A DNA stretch of 64,000 nucleotides. Source: Siphonodentalium dalli (lineage: Eukaryota > Mollusca > Scaphopoda > Gadilida > Siphonodentaliidae). The stretch's first letter is position 1, and the number at the start of each line of letters is the position of its first letter. The notes beneath the pieces were generated by a model. It was not told the DNA's origin. It saw nothing but the letters and a program-made list of their open reading frames with translations, and searched no databases. The stretch covers positions 25,050,991 through 25,114,990 of the forward strand of contig CP136061.1 in the NCBI GenBank assembly GCA_032622095.1. The letters run 5' to 3'. Position numbers and translations under genes: made by a program. Shown here piece by piece: positions 44,217 to 55,546 of this stretch.

Positions 44217-44562
44217 AGTGGGATTACAGTTGACATGCACGACAATGTTGTGAATTTCTAAAGACAGATACTACATACATGCACATGTAGACCATTCCAA
44301 TGTCCAGATGCATAGAACATGTGTGGCTATCATTCTGAACGATTCGGACATTTCCGCTTTGCTAGGAAATAACCTCTTCCATAATTGGAAACCATATTCG
44401 CGAAATTCTACATTATATGGCTCTGGTGATCAGGCAATGACATTGACTCGATGACGCATAGCTGCGAATGGCGAATAATGTATTCACCATGGCTGTACCA
44501 AACTGGATCATATATTAAATACATTAAACTCTTTGTGTGAGGTTTTTTGTTCATATACCGAT

Positions 44563-44790
44563 ACAGCACCTCGGAAGTGTACGATAAGCAAAACACTCAA
44601 CACCGTGGCGAATTTTTTGGGAGAGTGATTCCGGTGACCAATTCAACACCAAAATCTTGTGGCGAGGATTAGTGAGCACTATAACAGTATTTTGTAAACA
44701 ACATGGTGCCAGTTTTAATTAACCAAAGTTCATTAGTGTGGTCTCCCCATTGTTGAGTATTTTGCTTATCGCACGCTATTTACATACTTT
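44563..44790. mobile_element. ~220-bp MITE related to the 9674-12856 element
   Basis: TIR GTGTACGATAAGCAAAACAC plus TCAACACCGTGG (from 44577) pairs with ccccattgttgagtatttt and gcttatcgcacgc (to 44775). Inner gggagagtgattccggtgac, aattcaacaccaa and gaggattagtgagc match 9725-9790 and, in inverse, 60150-60213. Confidence 0.75.
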
Positions 44791-45049
44791 ACAACAGGTT
44801 CTCGAAAATAATTTTGCTTTGTTCACATAATGCAGCGTAGGAACTACAACAATTACATACTATTTACGCGATATGTATTATGGTATAAATAAAGGTCTGA
44901 GCGAACCACAGATTAACTATAATAGCATGATCTGGCTTAAATAGACCGATCGGTCTTCCTGGCACAGTGCTCACTGTTGTAAGAGAGGGAACTCTAAATT
45001 TCTTGACAATTTGAACCTGTTTGTTTGAATATCTGTATACATGTATGTT

Positions 45050-45810
45050 TATTTTGAATATTCTCAGTAAATAATTATATGGTGTCTTGCAAAAGAAATC
45101 AGAATTAATTTTGTTTACGTATTGGTTGAGAGATAACAATAAAACAGTTCAGAGTGACTCCCCTTATCACAGATGCATGCTGGCTGTGAAAGACCGATCG
45201 GTTTATATTAGTCTATTATAGATCGGTAAGTGGTTCACCCATACCTGTTTAAGATATCTGATTGACAATGGTTATACGGTTCAATCCCATTAGTGCCCAC
45301 ATATAACAATATAATTCAATCATTGCGATTAATTGCAAACCTTTGTGACAAATCGCCAAGTACGGTAGTTGGCGATTTATCAGAAACATGTTTTCGATTT
45401 GTCGCAAAGTTGTTTTAACTATGAATGTTCTCAGTAAATAATTATATGGTGTCTTGATAAAAAAAAACATAATTAATTTTGTTTTGTTTTTGAAGTATTA
45501 GTTCATCGATAATAATAGAACCGTTTAGAGTGACTCCCCTTATCCCAGATACATGCTGGCTGTGAAAGGACGATTGGTCTATTTTAACCTGATCGGGCTA
45601 TTGTGATAAATCTCAAATATCTTTGCGATAAATCGCAAAGTATAATCACCAAGTAGTTACATGTACATGTAATTGAGAGTTATCATAAAGATGTTTGAGA
45701 TTTATCGCAAACGTTTGGGAGTTATCGAAAAGGTGTTTGTGATTTTTCGCAAAGTTGTTTTGTGATTTATCGCAAAGTTGTTTTAATTTTGAATATTCTC
45801 AGTAAATAAT
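45050..45810. repeat. ~370-bp tandem repeat, 2-3 copies
   Basis: tctcagtaaataattatatg and gtgtcttg appear at 45063, 45430 and (partly) 45797. gagtgactccccttatc and acatgctggctgtgaaag-type words appear at 45153 and 45530. Between 45605 and 45790 is a cluster of gtgatttatcgcaaagttgt-like repeats. Confidence 0.75.
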
Positions 45811-45829
45811 ATCCAAAACGTGCGGCCTT

Positions 45830-46260
45830 AATTGTCGAAAATATTCATATTTGTTCCAAACACCGTAAACAGAAAAACATTAAAACGCATACAGTTCCGT
45901 TCATATATACCATGACCATCGCGTAAACAGCATGTCATCATAAAGACCTACTATATTTTACATAAGCAAGAGCCTGATTGTGTTACAGAAGACAGCACAA
46001 TGCTACTGGCTAATCACACACAAATGGCATAAACGCTCTTTATTAGTTCCATATCAGGTATTCACCAACACAGAACGCTCTTTATGTTTACCATCATAAT
46101 ATAAACAAACACCAGAAAAGTAACTTTTTATGCTTCTGTTTACATAACAATGGTCAAACAAATGACCATAACATACTGTTTATGCGATATTTCTTATTTG
46201 TATACGGAAAAAGTCTATCTACATTTTGATGTTCTTTCCGTTTGTGGCGGTTTTTGACGG
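45830..46260. repeat. element C family fragment
   Basis: Shares cataaacgctctttattagt, gaacgctctttatgtttacc, cttctgtttacataaca and ggcggtttttgacggg words with 38440-40560. Confidence 0.65.
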
Positions 46261-48480
46261 GTGGAGATATTTTCACAGGATACCCAACGCCAAGGCCAAC
46301 CGTGTCTTTAAGTATTGGCCACATTTATGACCACACAGTCACCCCTTGTATACCTATTGACTTCACCATTGGCCAAAGGTCACTCCGTATACCTAGTCGC
46401 CACACCCTTGGCCATATAGCCACTCAAGATAGACATATACACCACACTCATAACCAAGTTGGGGTCACTCCCAAGTATATATATACATACCCCACTAATG
46501 ACCATACAGCCCTTCTATATATACAAATATCCCGCACACTCGGCCATTCATATACTCCAGGCTTGACTATACACCTCACCCATGACAATCATAAACAACA
46601 TTTATGACCACACAGTCACCCCTTGTATACCTATTCACTTCACCATTGGCCAAAGGTCACTCCCTGTATACCTAGTTGCCACACTCTTGGCCATATAGCC
46701 ACTCAAAATATCCATATACACCACACTCATAACCAAGTTGGAGTCACTCCCAGTATATATACTTTCTGAAAAAAACAAGATGGCGGATAAGAACCTAATA
46801 TTGATTTCATATTAGGTCACCGACCTAATATGGGTTCATATACTGTCACTATATATCGACGCTGATTGGCTAATTGCAAGAGCTGACATAATAAATATAT
46901 ATATCAAGATATACACATACACCACACCCATAACCATAGAGTCACTGCAAGTATATATATGTACACCCCACCAATGGCCGTACAGCCCTTCTATATACCA
47001 ATACCACACACACTCGGTCATTCATACACTACATGCTTAAATATACACCTCACACATGACAATCAGACACAAAATTTACTACCATACAGTCACTCCTTGT
47101 ATCCCTATTCACTCCCTGTATACATAGTCTCCACATACATGGCCATATAGCCACTCAAGATATACATACCGTGTATACACCACACCCATAACCATAGATT
47201 CACTCCAAGTATACACCCCGACAATGGTCATACAGACCTTCTATATATACCAATACCCCACACTCTCGGCCATTCATACACTCCGTGCTTTAATATATAC
47301 ACATAACCATGACAATCATACACCAAATGTATCTCTATACAGTCACTCCGTGTATACCTGTTCACTCCACAATTTGGTCATATGGCCACTCCATGTATTC
47401 ATGTACCGATTAAGGTCCTATTTGCCACACCCATGACGATACAGCCCTTCAATATATACGTATTCCCTTACGCACGGTCAGTCATGCACTCCAGACTGGC
47501 ATATACACCTCACCCATGCCAATACAGCCCACAATGTACACCTGTGCATCCAAGACATGACCATTCAATCACCCTATATACACATAGACAACACAGATAA
47601 CAGTGTAGCTACTCTTGTTTTACACATACACCACATCAATGACCATATATCCACTCCATGTATATGTATACATATCCACCTCGCACATGACCACTCCTTA
47701 TATTCCATGCATCTCACTGTGAACCCTACACCCATTACCATATAGCCACTCCTTGTATAACTATTCACCTAACATCACAGCAGTCACTCCCTGGCTACCA
47801 TTTCGACATACACCATGTATTAAGTCAATCGTTGTTTATGCTAATGTGCGACAGTAGCCAAATAATATGGTCCCGCTCAGTTCCGTTTCTGCGCATTTCC
47901 ATTCAAAATATGAGACGTGTTTGGCAAAATTCCACACTGCATCTTTTAAAATGAATGTATCATATCTCCGAAGGTACTGGGACAACCAGAATAGCACATT
48001 AATTTTAGTTGTGAGTTGATTAAGTAATATGGTTAAAAACCAACAGAGTCACAATTTGCTACACTTTCGGAACAGCAGAGAATAATGTTCGGATATATGT
48101 GGAAAATCAACTTTTTTTTTAACCAAATCTGGTTTCCATTTTGTAAGCCATCTTGAGTTATTTTGTCTACAAAACACATCAATGTGACACATTTATGACA
48201 GAAAAAAAACCATAAGCACCTTTGATACCAACTATAGGTACACTTTACTTGAACAAAAATGGTCCAGACCTGAAAAGTGAATTTTTGCCGATTTTGATGC
48301 CAAATCTGTGATAGATAAATCCAATAATTCTATTATGTCAGTGGTTAAAATAGTAGCAACTAATCAAGGAAATGTTATTATTCAATGTATATAAGACAGC
48401 ATAGTCAATTTTATTCATCAGCCACAACTTGCGTTATGATCATCGATGCTATTGAAATATGGGTTGGTCTTTTAAAAACG
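46240..48480. mobile_element. foldback A relative, partial, inverse orientation
   Basis: The minisatellite 46320-47820 is the complement of 6600-8010 (catacagtcactccttgtatac-type units), and 47870-48480 matches the right-arm sequence of foldback A (aaggtactgggacaacc, gagtcacaatttgct, catcttgagttatttt, ggtccagacctgaaaagtga, acaacttgcg). The left arm is missing, so it is a truncated copy nested in foldback D. A short foreign piece with cctaatat/atattagg (46765-46900) interrupts the minisatellite. Confidence 0.75.
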
Positions 48481-48599
48481 ATCGCAATGACACCTTCCAA
48501 CCGTAGAAACTATCCATCCCTATATAACAACATACACTATGTGATGTGTTAGCATGTGTAAAAATGTACACAAACCTCAAATATGCAATCCACAAAACG

Positions 48600-50030
48600 A
48601 AAGTTGAATGAAATACTGTAATACATCCTTATATGAGCATTTAATACTTTTGGGTAGTTGCCTAGCAACCGTTGCTAAGCAGGGCCATATCTTGATGGGG
48701 TCTATATCTGAAAATGAAACGATTATGTCTAAGGAACATATGTTGGAAGTTTCATGTTTTTACCATAATTTCTGCAATTCTTACAGTTCCGTGCACTGAG
48801 GTCTGGACTGCACACAGAAGCATGATATTTGGAAAATGGTCACCAAGTTTAAAGGCCTATACCTCATGACTGACATGTCAGTTTCAACAATAACGCAGTT
48901 CTCCATGTAGCATATACGCTACAGCTTATTTAGGAGCAAAGATAACGTACTCAGAACAAATATATAAAATATGTGGGTAGTAAATGTATGACCCGATATG
49001 AAAAATATTTCTGAGGGATATTAGCTATAATAATCAGCCTCCAGTTGACCTCTTTTATGATTTTTGATTTGGCGGCCTGACTTTCAGCTGAAAACCCTGT
49101 GCCAATGCATTTTCTTATATATGCGAGTCTTCCATGGGGATCATCGCATATATAAGAGAATGCATTGGTCTAACAATAATTACCCTGACCTTGTAAACCA
49201 GTGCATTTCTTATATATGCGAGGCTTCCTATGGGAGACCCACATACATAAGAGAATGCATGGCATTGGATCTTTAATGCTACACAAACGCATATTCCGCC
49301 ATGAACCTCAGAGTTGAGCTGATGATATTTATGTTACAAAAGAGTCGCACATCGGAACACTTACATAGCATACACTATGTGATGTGTTAGCATATGTAAA
49401 ATGTATTTCAGACTAATCTACCATCAAATCTTCCCAAAATGCCATCGAGAAGAGTGCCAAATATACATTTTAATGTCTGTGTAGTTGCATAGCAACGGTT
49501 TTTATGGACATTATGATAGGAAACAAGGTCACAAGTCTTTGTAATTCATCCTATGTCACACATAGACCTCAACTATGCAATTCACAACAACTAAAGTTGA
49601 ATGAAATACTGTAATACATCCTTATATGAGCATTTAATACTTTTGGGTAGTTGCCTAGCAACCGTTGCTAAGCAGGGCCATATCTTGATAGGGTCTATAT
49701 CTGAAAATGAAATGATTATGTCTAAGGAACTTGACATATGTTGGAAGTTTCAGGCTTTTACCATAATTTCTGCAATTCTTACATTTCCATGCACTGAGGT
49801 CTGGACTGCACACAGAAGCATGATATATACGGAAATAACTGATTTTGACTCATTTTGGAAAATGGTCACCAAGTTTAAAGGCCTATATCTCATGACTGAC
49901 ATGTCAGTTTTTCAACAATAACGCAGTTCTCCATGTAGCATATACGCTACAGCTTATTTGGGATCAAAGATAACGTATTTAGAACAAATATATAAAATCT
50001 GGGGGTAGAAAATATATGACCCGATATGAA
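48600..50030. repeat. 993-bp-offset duplication of the right arm of foldback D
   Basis: The text from atgaaatactgtaatacatc through gggtagttgcctagcaaccg and cagggccatatcttgat to gtgggtagt...atatgacccgatatgaa occurs at 48607-49005 and 49600-50030. The second copy has an extra acggaaataactgattttga piece. Open frames at 48608 and 49601 belong to this duplication. Confidence 0.85.
49099..49265. repeat. palindromes related to the piggyBac-like MITE
   Basis: Two imperfect palindromes with gccaatgcattttcttatat/gcatatataagagaatgcat and gtgcatttcttatatatgcg/acataagagaatgcat recall those at 22135-22354, with more divergence and without visible TTAA-flanked ends. Confidence 0.75.
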
Positions 50031-50384
50031 AAAAGCTAATATTTCGGTGAATGACCTTGACCTTTGTTTATGACCATGACCTCTAGCGATGAAATCCCCG
50101 TGCCAAAAGAAAGTCCATCAAGGGTTTCACCCCATATCAATCCAAAGATAGAGTTACTGGTTTAAACTTTCTAGTTGTAGACCATTATAGGCATATTTTT
50201 TATACTGGCCAAAAACACCCTCTGTTGCCATGGAAACACAACTTTTGCACACTAAGCTACACTGCCACAGTGCGCCCCAGTACTCAGATAAACTTCAGAT
50301 TATAAGCTTTGAGAAATATGTTGATAGAATTTGCCCACCAAAATGGTACCGTTCTCGGTCCTGGCTCATGGACTACATTACATG

Positions 50385-51080
50385 GTATTGGTTATAATAA
50401 TTAAAGGCACGGGCGGCGTTCGTTGCAGAACTATTCATATGTGTTCAAATCGCCACCAACAGATGGAATATTAAAATATATATAGCTGTGTCGAGATGTC
50501 TCCCTAAGGTCGGATTATTTCAAGAGTCTCCCTAATGTCGTTAATTTTGTTAGCTATATGTATATGTATATCAGTACATGGCATTGGTTATAATAATTAA
50601 AGGCACGGGCGGTGTTCGTTGCAGAAATATTAATATGTGGTCAAATCGACACCAACAGATGGAATATTAAAATATGTACAGTTTTGTTCATATGCAAACG
50701 TAATCAGCGGGTAAATAGTATATTTTCCTCAATGTGTACTATGATTGCGCAAACAACAGCATGCTCGTGTTACGGAAGTTTTGCTTCTGTTTACATAACA
50801 CAACGCAATTATAGTGGTTAATCACACAAACATTATATAAACGCTCTTTATTATTTCCATATAAGGAAAGTAGTAACAAATAACGCTCTTAATGTTTACC
50901 ATATCCGGATCTAAATAAAACCCAGGAAACGCAACGTTTTTTGCTTTTGTTTACGTAACACATTTGACGGAGGTGAATATTTAAGTAGCATGCCCACCGC
51001 CGACACTGGCCGTATCTTTTATATAGCAATAAAAGATTTGTTTTCGATTAATACAAAACGCTCTCACCATACCCAGAAGG
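50385..51080. repeat. element C family, two overlapping units
   Basis: attggttataataattaaag at 50390 and 50584, with gttttgcttctgtttacata, cgctctttattatttccata, gtttaccatatccggatcta and cgctctcaccatacccagaag. It resumes element C sequence to the right of foldback D. Confidence 0.75.
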
Positions 51081-51090
51081 AATGCCGCCT

Positions 51091-51215
51091 GATACGGACC
51101 CTGGCTCTTACGGACCCTGGCTCATACGGACCCTGGCTTTTACGGACCACCGGCTGATACGGACCTTGGCTTATACGGACCCTCGGCTTATACGGACCCT
51201 GGCTCATACGGACCT
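51091..51215. repeat. ~18-bp minisatellite (atacggaccctggctc)
   Basis: About seven units of ATACGGACCCTGGCTC with tt/ca variation. The unit resembles the end of foldback D (cctggctcatggac). Confidence 0.9.
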
Positions 51216-51339
51216 CAATTAAAATATACATTTTTATTTTTTATGTTTATTTAAATAAAATAAAAATACTGACAACATACATACTAGTACTGAGATAAAA
51301 AAATATCTGATAACAAAAATGGAACAACGTTACATAAGA

Positions 51340-51865
51340 CCACTCCTTATATTCCATGCATCTCACTGTGAACCCTACACCCATTACCATATAGCCACTC
51401 CTTGTATAACTATTCACCTAACATCACAGCAGTCACTCCCTGGCTACCATTTCGACATACACCATGTATTAAGTCAATCGTTGTTTATGCTAATGTGCGA
51501 CAGTAGCCAAATAATATGGTCCCGCTCAGTTCCGTTTCTGCGCATTTCCATTCAAAATATGAGACGTTTTTGGCAAAATTCCACACTGCATCTTTTAAAA
51601 TGAATGTATCATATCTCCGAAGGTACTGGGACAACCAGAATAGCACATTAATTTTAGTTGTGAGTTGATTAAGTAATATGGTTAAAAACCAACAGAGTCA
51701 CAATTTGATACACTTTCGGAACAGCAGAGAATAATGTTCGGATATATGTGGAAAATCAACTTTTTTTTTAACCAAATCTGGTTTCCATTTTGTAAGCCAT
51801 CTTGAGTTATTTTGTCTACAAAACACATCAGTGTGACACATTTATGACAGAAAAAAAAACCATCT
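51340..51865. repeat. near-identical copy of 47690-48210
   Basis: From gaccactccttatattccat through catctcactgtgaaccctac to gtgacacatttatgacag the sequence matches 47690-48210 with only a few differences (cgtgttt/cgttttt, gctacac/gatacac). A recent duplication of part of a minisatellite-arm junction. Confidence 0.93.
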
Positions 51866-52036
51866 GGATCTAAATAAAACCCAGGAAACGCAACGTTTTT
51901 TGCTTTGTTTACGTAACACATTTGACGGAGGTGAATATTTTAGTAGCATGCCCACCGCCGACACTGGCCGTATCTTTTATATAGCAATAAAAGATTTTTT
52001 TTCGATTAATACAAAACGCTCTCACCATACCCAGAC
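51865..52036. repeat. second copy of 50906-51080
   Basis: ggatctaaataaaacccagg, aaacgcaacg, ttgacggaggtgaatattt, ccgccgacactggccgtatc and cgctctcaccatacccaga match 50906-51080 almost base for base. The two copies bracket 51081-51864. Confidence 0.93.
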
Positions 52037-52206
52037 CCACAGAAGCTCTGCTAGAGTTTTGATAGCGCCACACAGCGGACTTCCACATACACTTCTTCTT
52101 CTTCTGTACGCCCGTGTTCGAGCAACCTCATAACATGAGTATTATTGAGCTCCAATTTTAGTGAGTCTATATACAATGGAGATATCTAGAAATACTAGAT
52201 GACATT

Positions 52207-52476
52207 TCATTGCTGTGTATGTGACTGGAAACTGTGTTGTAGTTTCAGAGTACTCTTCTGTTCTTTCATAAATAGCAGCCTTTTATACCTCTCGATATAT
52301 AGAGTGTAGCATAATCTGGAAGTATGGAACTGCAGCTTTGTGATGTCTTTGGGGTTATGAAGATCTTTAGATAAATTGGACACATCTAGTATGACATCCA
52401 TCTTGGAGTCTACAGACAAGTCGGTGTAATTGACATCAAGAAGCTCCCTCAATTCATCCTCAATCTGTGGTATCAT
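52207..52476 (-). CDS. hypothetical 89-residue protein or exon
   Basis: An open frame beginning MIPQIEDELRELLDVNYTDL, then SVDSKMDVILDVSNLSKDLH, KDITKLQFHTSRLCYTLYIE and RYKRLLFMKEQKSTLKL, ending with a stop. The composition is that of a soluble, helical, charged protein, unlike the repeat-derived frames around it, and the segment is not repeated elsewhere in the window. An upstream region on the same strand carries promoter-like motifs (see 52741-52780). Two tiny upstream frames (near 52753 and 52540) precede the start. It may be a whole small gene or a first coding exon: gaacag/aagagt or gagag/gtataa could be splice borders. No family was recognised. Confidence 0.45.
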   Translation of the reverse strand: MIPQIEDELRELLDVNYTDLSVDSKMDVILDVSNLSKDLHNPKDITKLQFHTSRLCYTLYIERYKRLLFMKEQKSTLKLQHSFQSHTQQ

Positions 52477-52740
52477 TCGGTTTCTGACTTAATTCAGAGC
52501 TGGACAGATGTGGCAACCATTTTGCACGGAGAAGTCACCATGTTTACAAAATTTGTCCGCAGTCTGGTTTCCTATTTTCGGTGTACGTGACTTTGCAACA
52601 CAGTTTCCGGGCACACACAACTTAACTAATTATAAGTATAAAATGTCAGGTAATATATACAGATAAAGTTCAATAGTTTAAAAGCACCATAAACCCAGTT
52701 AAGACCATAAAACAAAGTTAAAATTCTTCACAAAATTAAA

Positions 52741-52780
52741 AAACCGCCATTTTCAACAAGGGCGACAATCACTTCCGAAA
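52741..52780 (-). promoter_or_regulatory. possible housekeeping-type promoter (ETS and YY1 motifs)
   Basis: On the minus strand TCGGAAGTG (52778-52770) matches the ETS/GABP core and AAAATGGCGG (52753-52744) matches a YY1 site; the two are 16 bases apart. In animals this pairing marks TATA-less start regions of housekeeping genes. It lies 265-300 bases upstream of the frame at 52476-52207. It supports that frame only by position; motif matches alone are weak. Confidence 0.4.
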
Positions 52781-52905
52781 ACTAACGAACTTCACATCGG
52801 CTCTCTTCGGGTTGATAAATATGCAACACGAGGAGGAGTTACGCACTTGATTGACATGATGGCCAAAATCGATATACATTTGCTTCTCAACCGACTTGTG
52901 AAAAA

Positions 52906-52917
52906 GGGGGGGGGGGG
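52906..52917. repeat. poly-G run
   Basis: About 12 consecutive G after aaaa. Length is uncertain. Confidence 0.8.
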
Positions 52918-53053
52918 TCTGGTGACCTATCAAAGGTAAAATATAAACGTATGCGTGGTGTAAAATTGCGTGTTATTTCTAGTAACCCATTATTTTTTTT
53001 CCCCCACAAGAAAGGTTTTAAATTGAAAAATGCCTCATAATTGACATAATTTC

Positions 53054-53055
<2 letters not shown>

Positions 53056-53094
<39 letters not shown>
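53056..53094. repeat. AT microsatellite
   Basis: About 19 TA units directly before the CTTCGTCCGGG tandem element. Confidence 0.95.
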
Positions 53095-53097
<3 letters not shown>

Positions 53098-54110
53098 CAG
53101 GGTGACCCGACTTCGTCCGGGCTGTTTCCCCTCTGCTTTCATCCGGCTTGAAAACCTCCTTGGATCTAACATTGTAAACCGTCAAAAAGCAATTTGACCT
53201 TGAATTGACCATTTTGAAGGTCAAGGTCAGGTCGGGGTCACGATTTGACCCGTCCAAAACATTCCACGGACAAAAGTTCCCCTAAGTATCAAATTTAATC
53301 GAAATCCTGTCGAAAGGCGCGATTTGACCTTGAATTGGCTATTTTGAAGGTCAATGTTATGCCGGGGTTACGACTTGACCCGTTGAAAACACTCCCGGGA
53401 AAAAAGTACTTCTAGGTATCAAATTTCGTCGAAATCCCGTCGAAGGGCGCGATTTGACCTTGAATTGACCATTTTGAAGGTCAAGGTCAGTCGGGGTCAC
53501 GATTTGTTTCCTCCAAAACACTCCCTGGACAAAAGTACCCCTAGGTAAAAATTTAGTCGAAATCCGTCCGGCAGTTTTCCCGGCCATTGCTAACAAACAG
53601 ACAGACATAAATCCCAAAATATATAGTAGACTAGCTGGTGGGCCCGACTTCGTTCGGGCTGTTTCCCCTCTGCTTTTCCCGACAAAAGGCGCGATTTGAC
53701 CTTAAATTAACCATTGACCGGACAAATGTACCCCTAGGTATCAAATTTTGTCGAAATCCGTCCGTTTTACCCGATTTAACCTTAAATTGACCATTCTGAA
53801 GGTCATGGTCAGGTCGGGGTCACGATTTTAACCATCGAAAACACTCCCCGGACAAAAGTACCCCTAGGTATCAAATTTCGTCGAAATCCGTCCGTTTTAC
53901 CCGATTTGACCTTGAATTGACTATTTTGAAAGTCAAGGTCATGTCGGGGTTACGATTTGACTCGTCCAAAACACCCCCGGACAAAAGTACCCCTAGGCAT
54001 AAATTTTCGTCGAAATCCGTCAGGCAGTTTTCCCGGCCATTGCTAACAGACAAACAAACAGACAAACAGACAGACAGACAGAAGTTATATAGCAAATTAT
54101 ATAGTAGATA
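53095..54110. repeat. CTTCGTCCGGG tandem-repeat element, ~6 sub-repeats
   Basis: It starts gcagggtgacccgacttcgt, ccgggctgtttcccctctgc. Repeated cores gatttgaccttgaattgacc, attttgaaggtcaaggtcag, cggggtcacgatttgacc, aaaacactccccggacaaaa and gtacccctaggtatcaaatt follow. One end is aacagacagacagacataaatcccaaaatatata (53592-53630) and a second is a CAGA/CAAA-rich run (54047-54083). Two elements therefore lie head to tail, the second starting at 53636 (ggtgggcccgacttcgttcg). Same family as 14085-15270. Confidence 0.82.
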
Positions 54111-54735
54111 TATATATATAGTCCTTTCCTCCTTACAAAAAGAGACGAACACAAGACGAAGACAATCACATGAAATAATAATGCAATGTATACAGATTAT
54201 TCTATTCAAACTTGACAACATTTCGAATCGAGCGAAAACAAATATTAATTTGATGAAAAAAAAATGTAAAAACAAACAAACAAAAAATAAAACAAAAACA
54301 AACAAGTCACAAAGACAAAAAAAGTAGTTAAACAAGAAACACCCACTGTTCTGAGTGGTATTGATAAGCTATTGGAGGATCTACCACTTCGCATGCAAAA
54401 TAGCAAAATAACATTGAATGTCTCAGTGACATCAACAGCTTGAAGATGGGAATGACCTACCATATATGGTAGATATTCAACCAGGCTTTGCTTAAGTTTG
54501 TTAATTGATGACTGATGTACATATACAGTACACACAAATAGTAATAACAATTAACGTTATGATTTTGAAACTAACCATGATAGAATATTGACAGTAAGGT
54601 GGTATTAACTACTACAAGTACTATTAGTAATAATAGTACTCTTCTATCATAATATATGTGTACATGATGTATGGGAAATATTAAAGGACAAAATAATAGT
54701 TACAATACACAATTATAACAAATTGGTTTAATTAA
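54110..54735. other. unassigned stretch
   Basis: AT-rich with an aacaaacaaacaaaaa-type simple-repeat part (54270-54305). The long minus-strand Phe-rich frame here is a shadow of A-rich sequence. No gene recognised. Confidence 0.4.
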
Positions 54736-54739
54736 GTAT

Positions 54740-55240
54740 AAGAAGAGCTAATTGCGCTTAAGCACAATAAGGAATATTCTATTTATATTCGATAGGAATC
54801 TCTATTGTGCTTAAGCGCAATAAGGAAATATTTAATTGCGCTTAAGCGCAATAATGGAATTTTCAAATTGCGCTTTTAAAGCCCAATAAGGAATCTCTTA
54901 ATAATGAATATATTATATATATTGCATGAACTCCCTATAATTCAGGTGGTGTAGTCCATCTCCATGGTACAATGGGTGGAACAAATATAGGATTATTCTA
55001 CTATTTGCAGAAGGGTGATCTAATGAGAGAGATATTTTAATTGCGCTTGAGTGCAATAGGGATGTAATTGCGTTTAAGTGTAATAAGGAATATCTTATTG
55101 TGCTTAAGCGCAATAAGGTATCTCTAATTGCGCTTAAGCACAATAACTTAAGCAATATTCTTATTGCACTTAAGCTCCATGAGAAATATTCTCATTGGGC
55201 TTGAGATCAATTAGAGATTCCTTAAGTTATTGCGGTTAAT
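54740..55240. repeat. cluster of TTATTGCGCTTAAGCGCAATAA palindromes
   Basis: At least eight copies, perfect or near-perfect, of the palindrome ATTGCGCTTAAGCGCAAT, at roughly 54746, 54809, 54835, 54866, 55040, 55065, 55098, 55120 and 55155. They are separated by irregular gaps of AT-rich filler with ggaatctct or ggaatattct. The spacing is not periodic. Confidence 0.9.
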
Positions 55241-55546
55241 CGAAATTGCCTATTAAATGTCAATTTGGTTTTCCATAGAGATCAATGACGTCTATGCGCA
55301 AGGGGAGGCACGCCAATCTTCTCTGTTTAGATTCCAATTATTAGCTTATTAAGTATCCACATATGCTTACGATACAGTCGCGCGCGAAGCGCGTTCCCGT
55401 AGGTCGGGTTTTGGATCGCAGTGAATTAAAATGTCATTGAAACAATCGGCATCCCCCAATAAACACCCATATATTCAAAATACATGTTTTTGGACGCCAT
55501 CGTGGAAATGAATTTTTTTGTTTAATTTTCACAAATATTTATTAGT

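Larger units (their letters stand above)
41292..50378. mobile_element. 9.1-kb foldback element D inserted in element C sequence
   Basis: The left end AGTCCATGAGCCAGG (41294) and right end CCTGGCTCATGGACT (50360-50374) begin arms of about 700 bp. Landmarks: gggcaaattctacca/tagaatttgccc, ttgccatggaaacac/gtttccatggcaac, tcatatcgggtcatac/gacccgatatg and ctcatgactg/cagtcatgag. Both outer sides are element C sequence (…gttaggtatttgtatatc and gtattggttataataatt). The right arm is partly duplicated (48600-49030 and 49593-50030). Interior carries nested elements at 43824, 44563, 46240 and 49099. Terminal duplication is not clear. Confidence 0.78.

Noticed and set aside
53871-54335. 154-codon Phe/Cys/Val-rich minus frame
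   Set aside because: It reads A-rich and CAGA repeat sequence and the tail of a tandem element.
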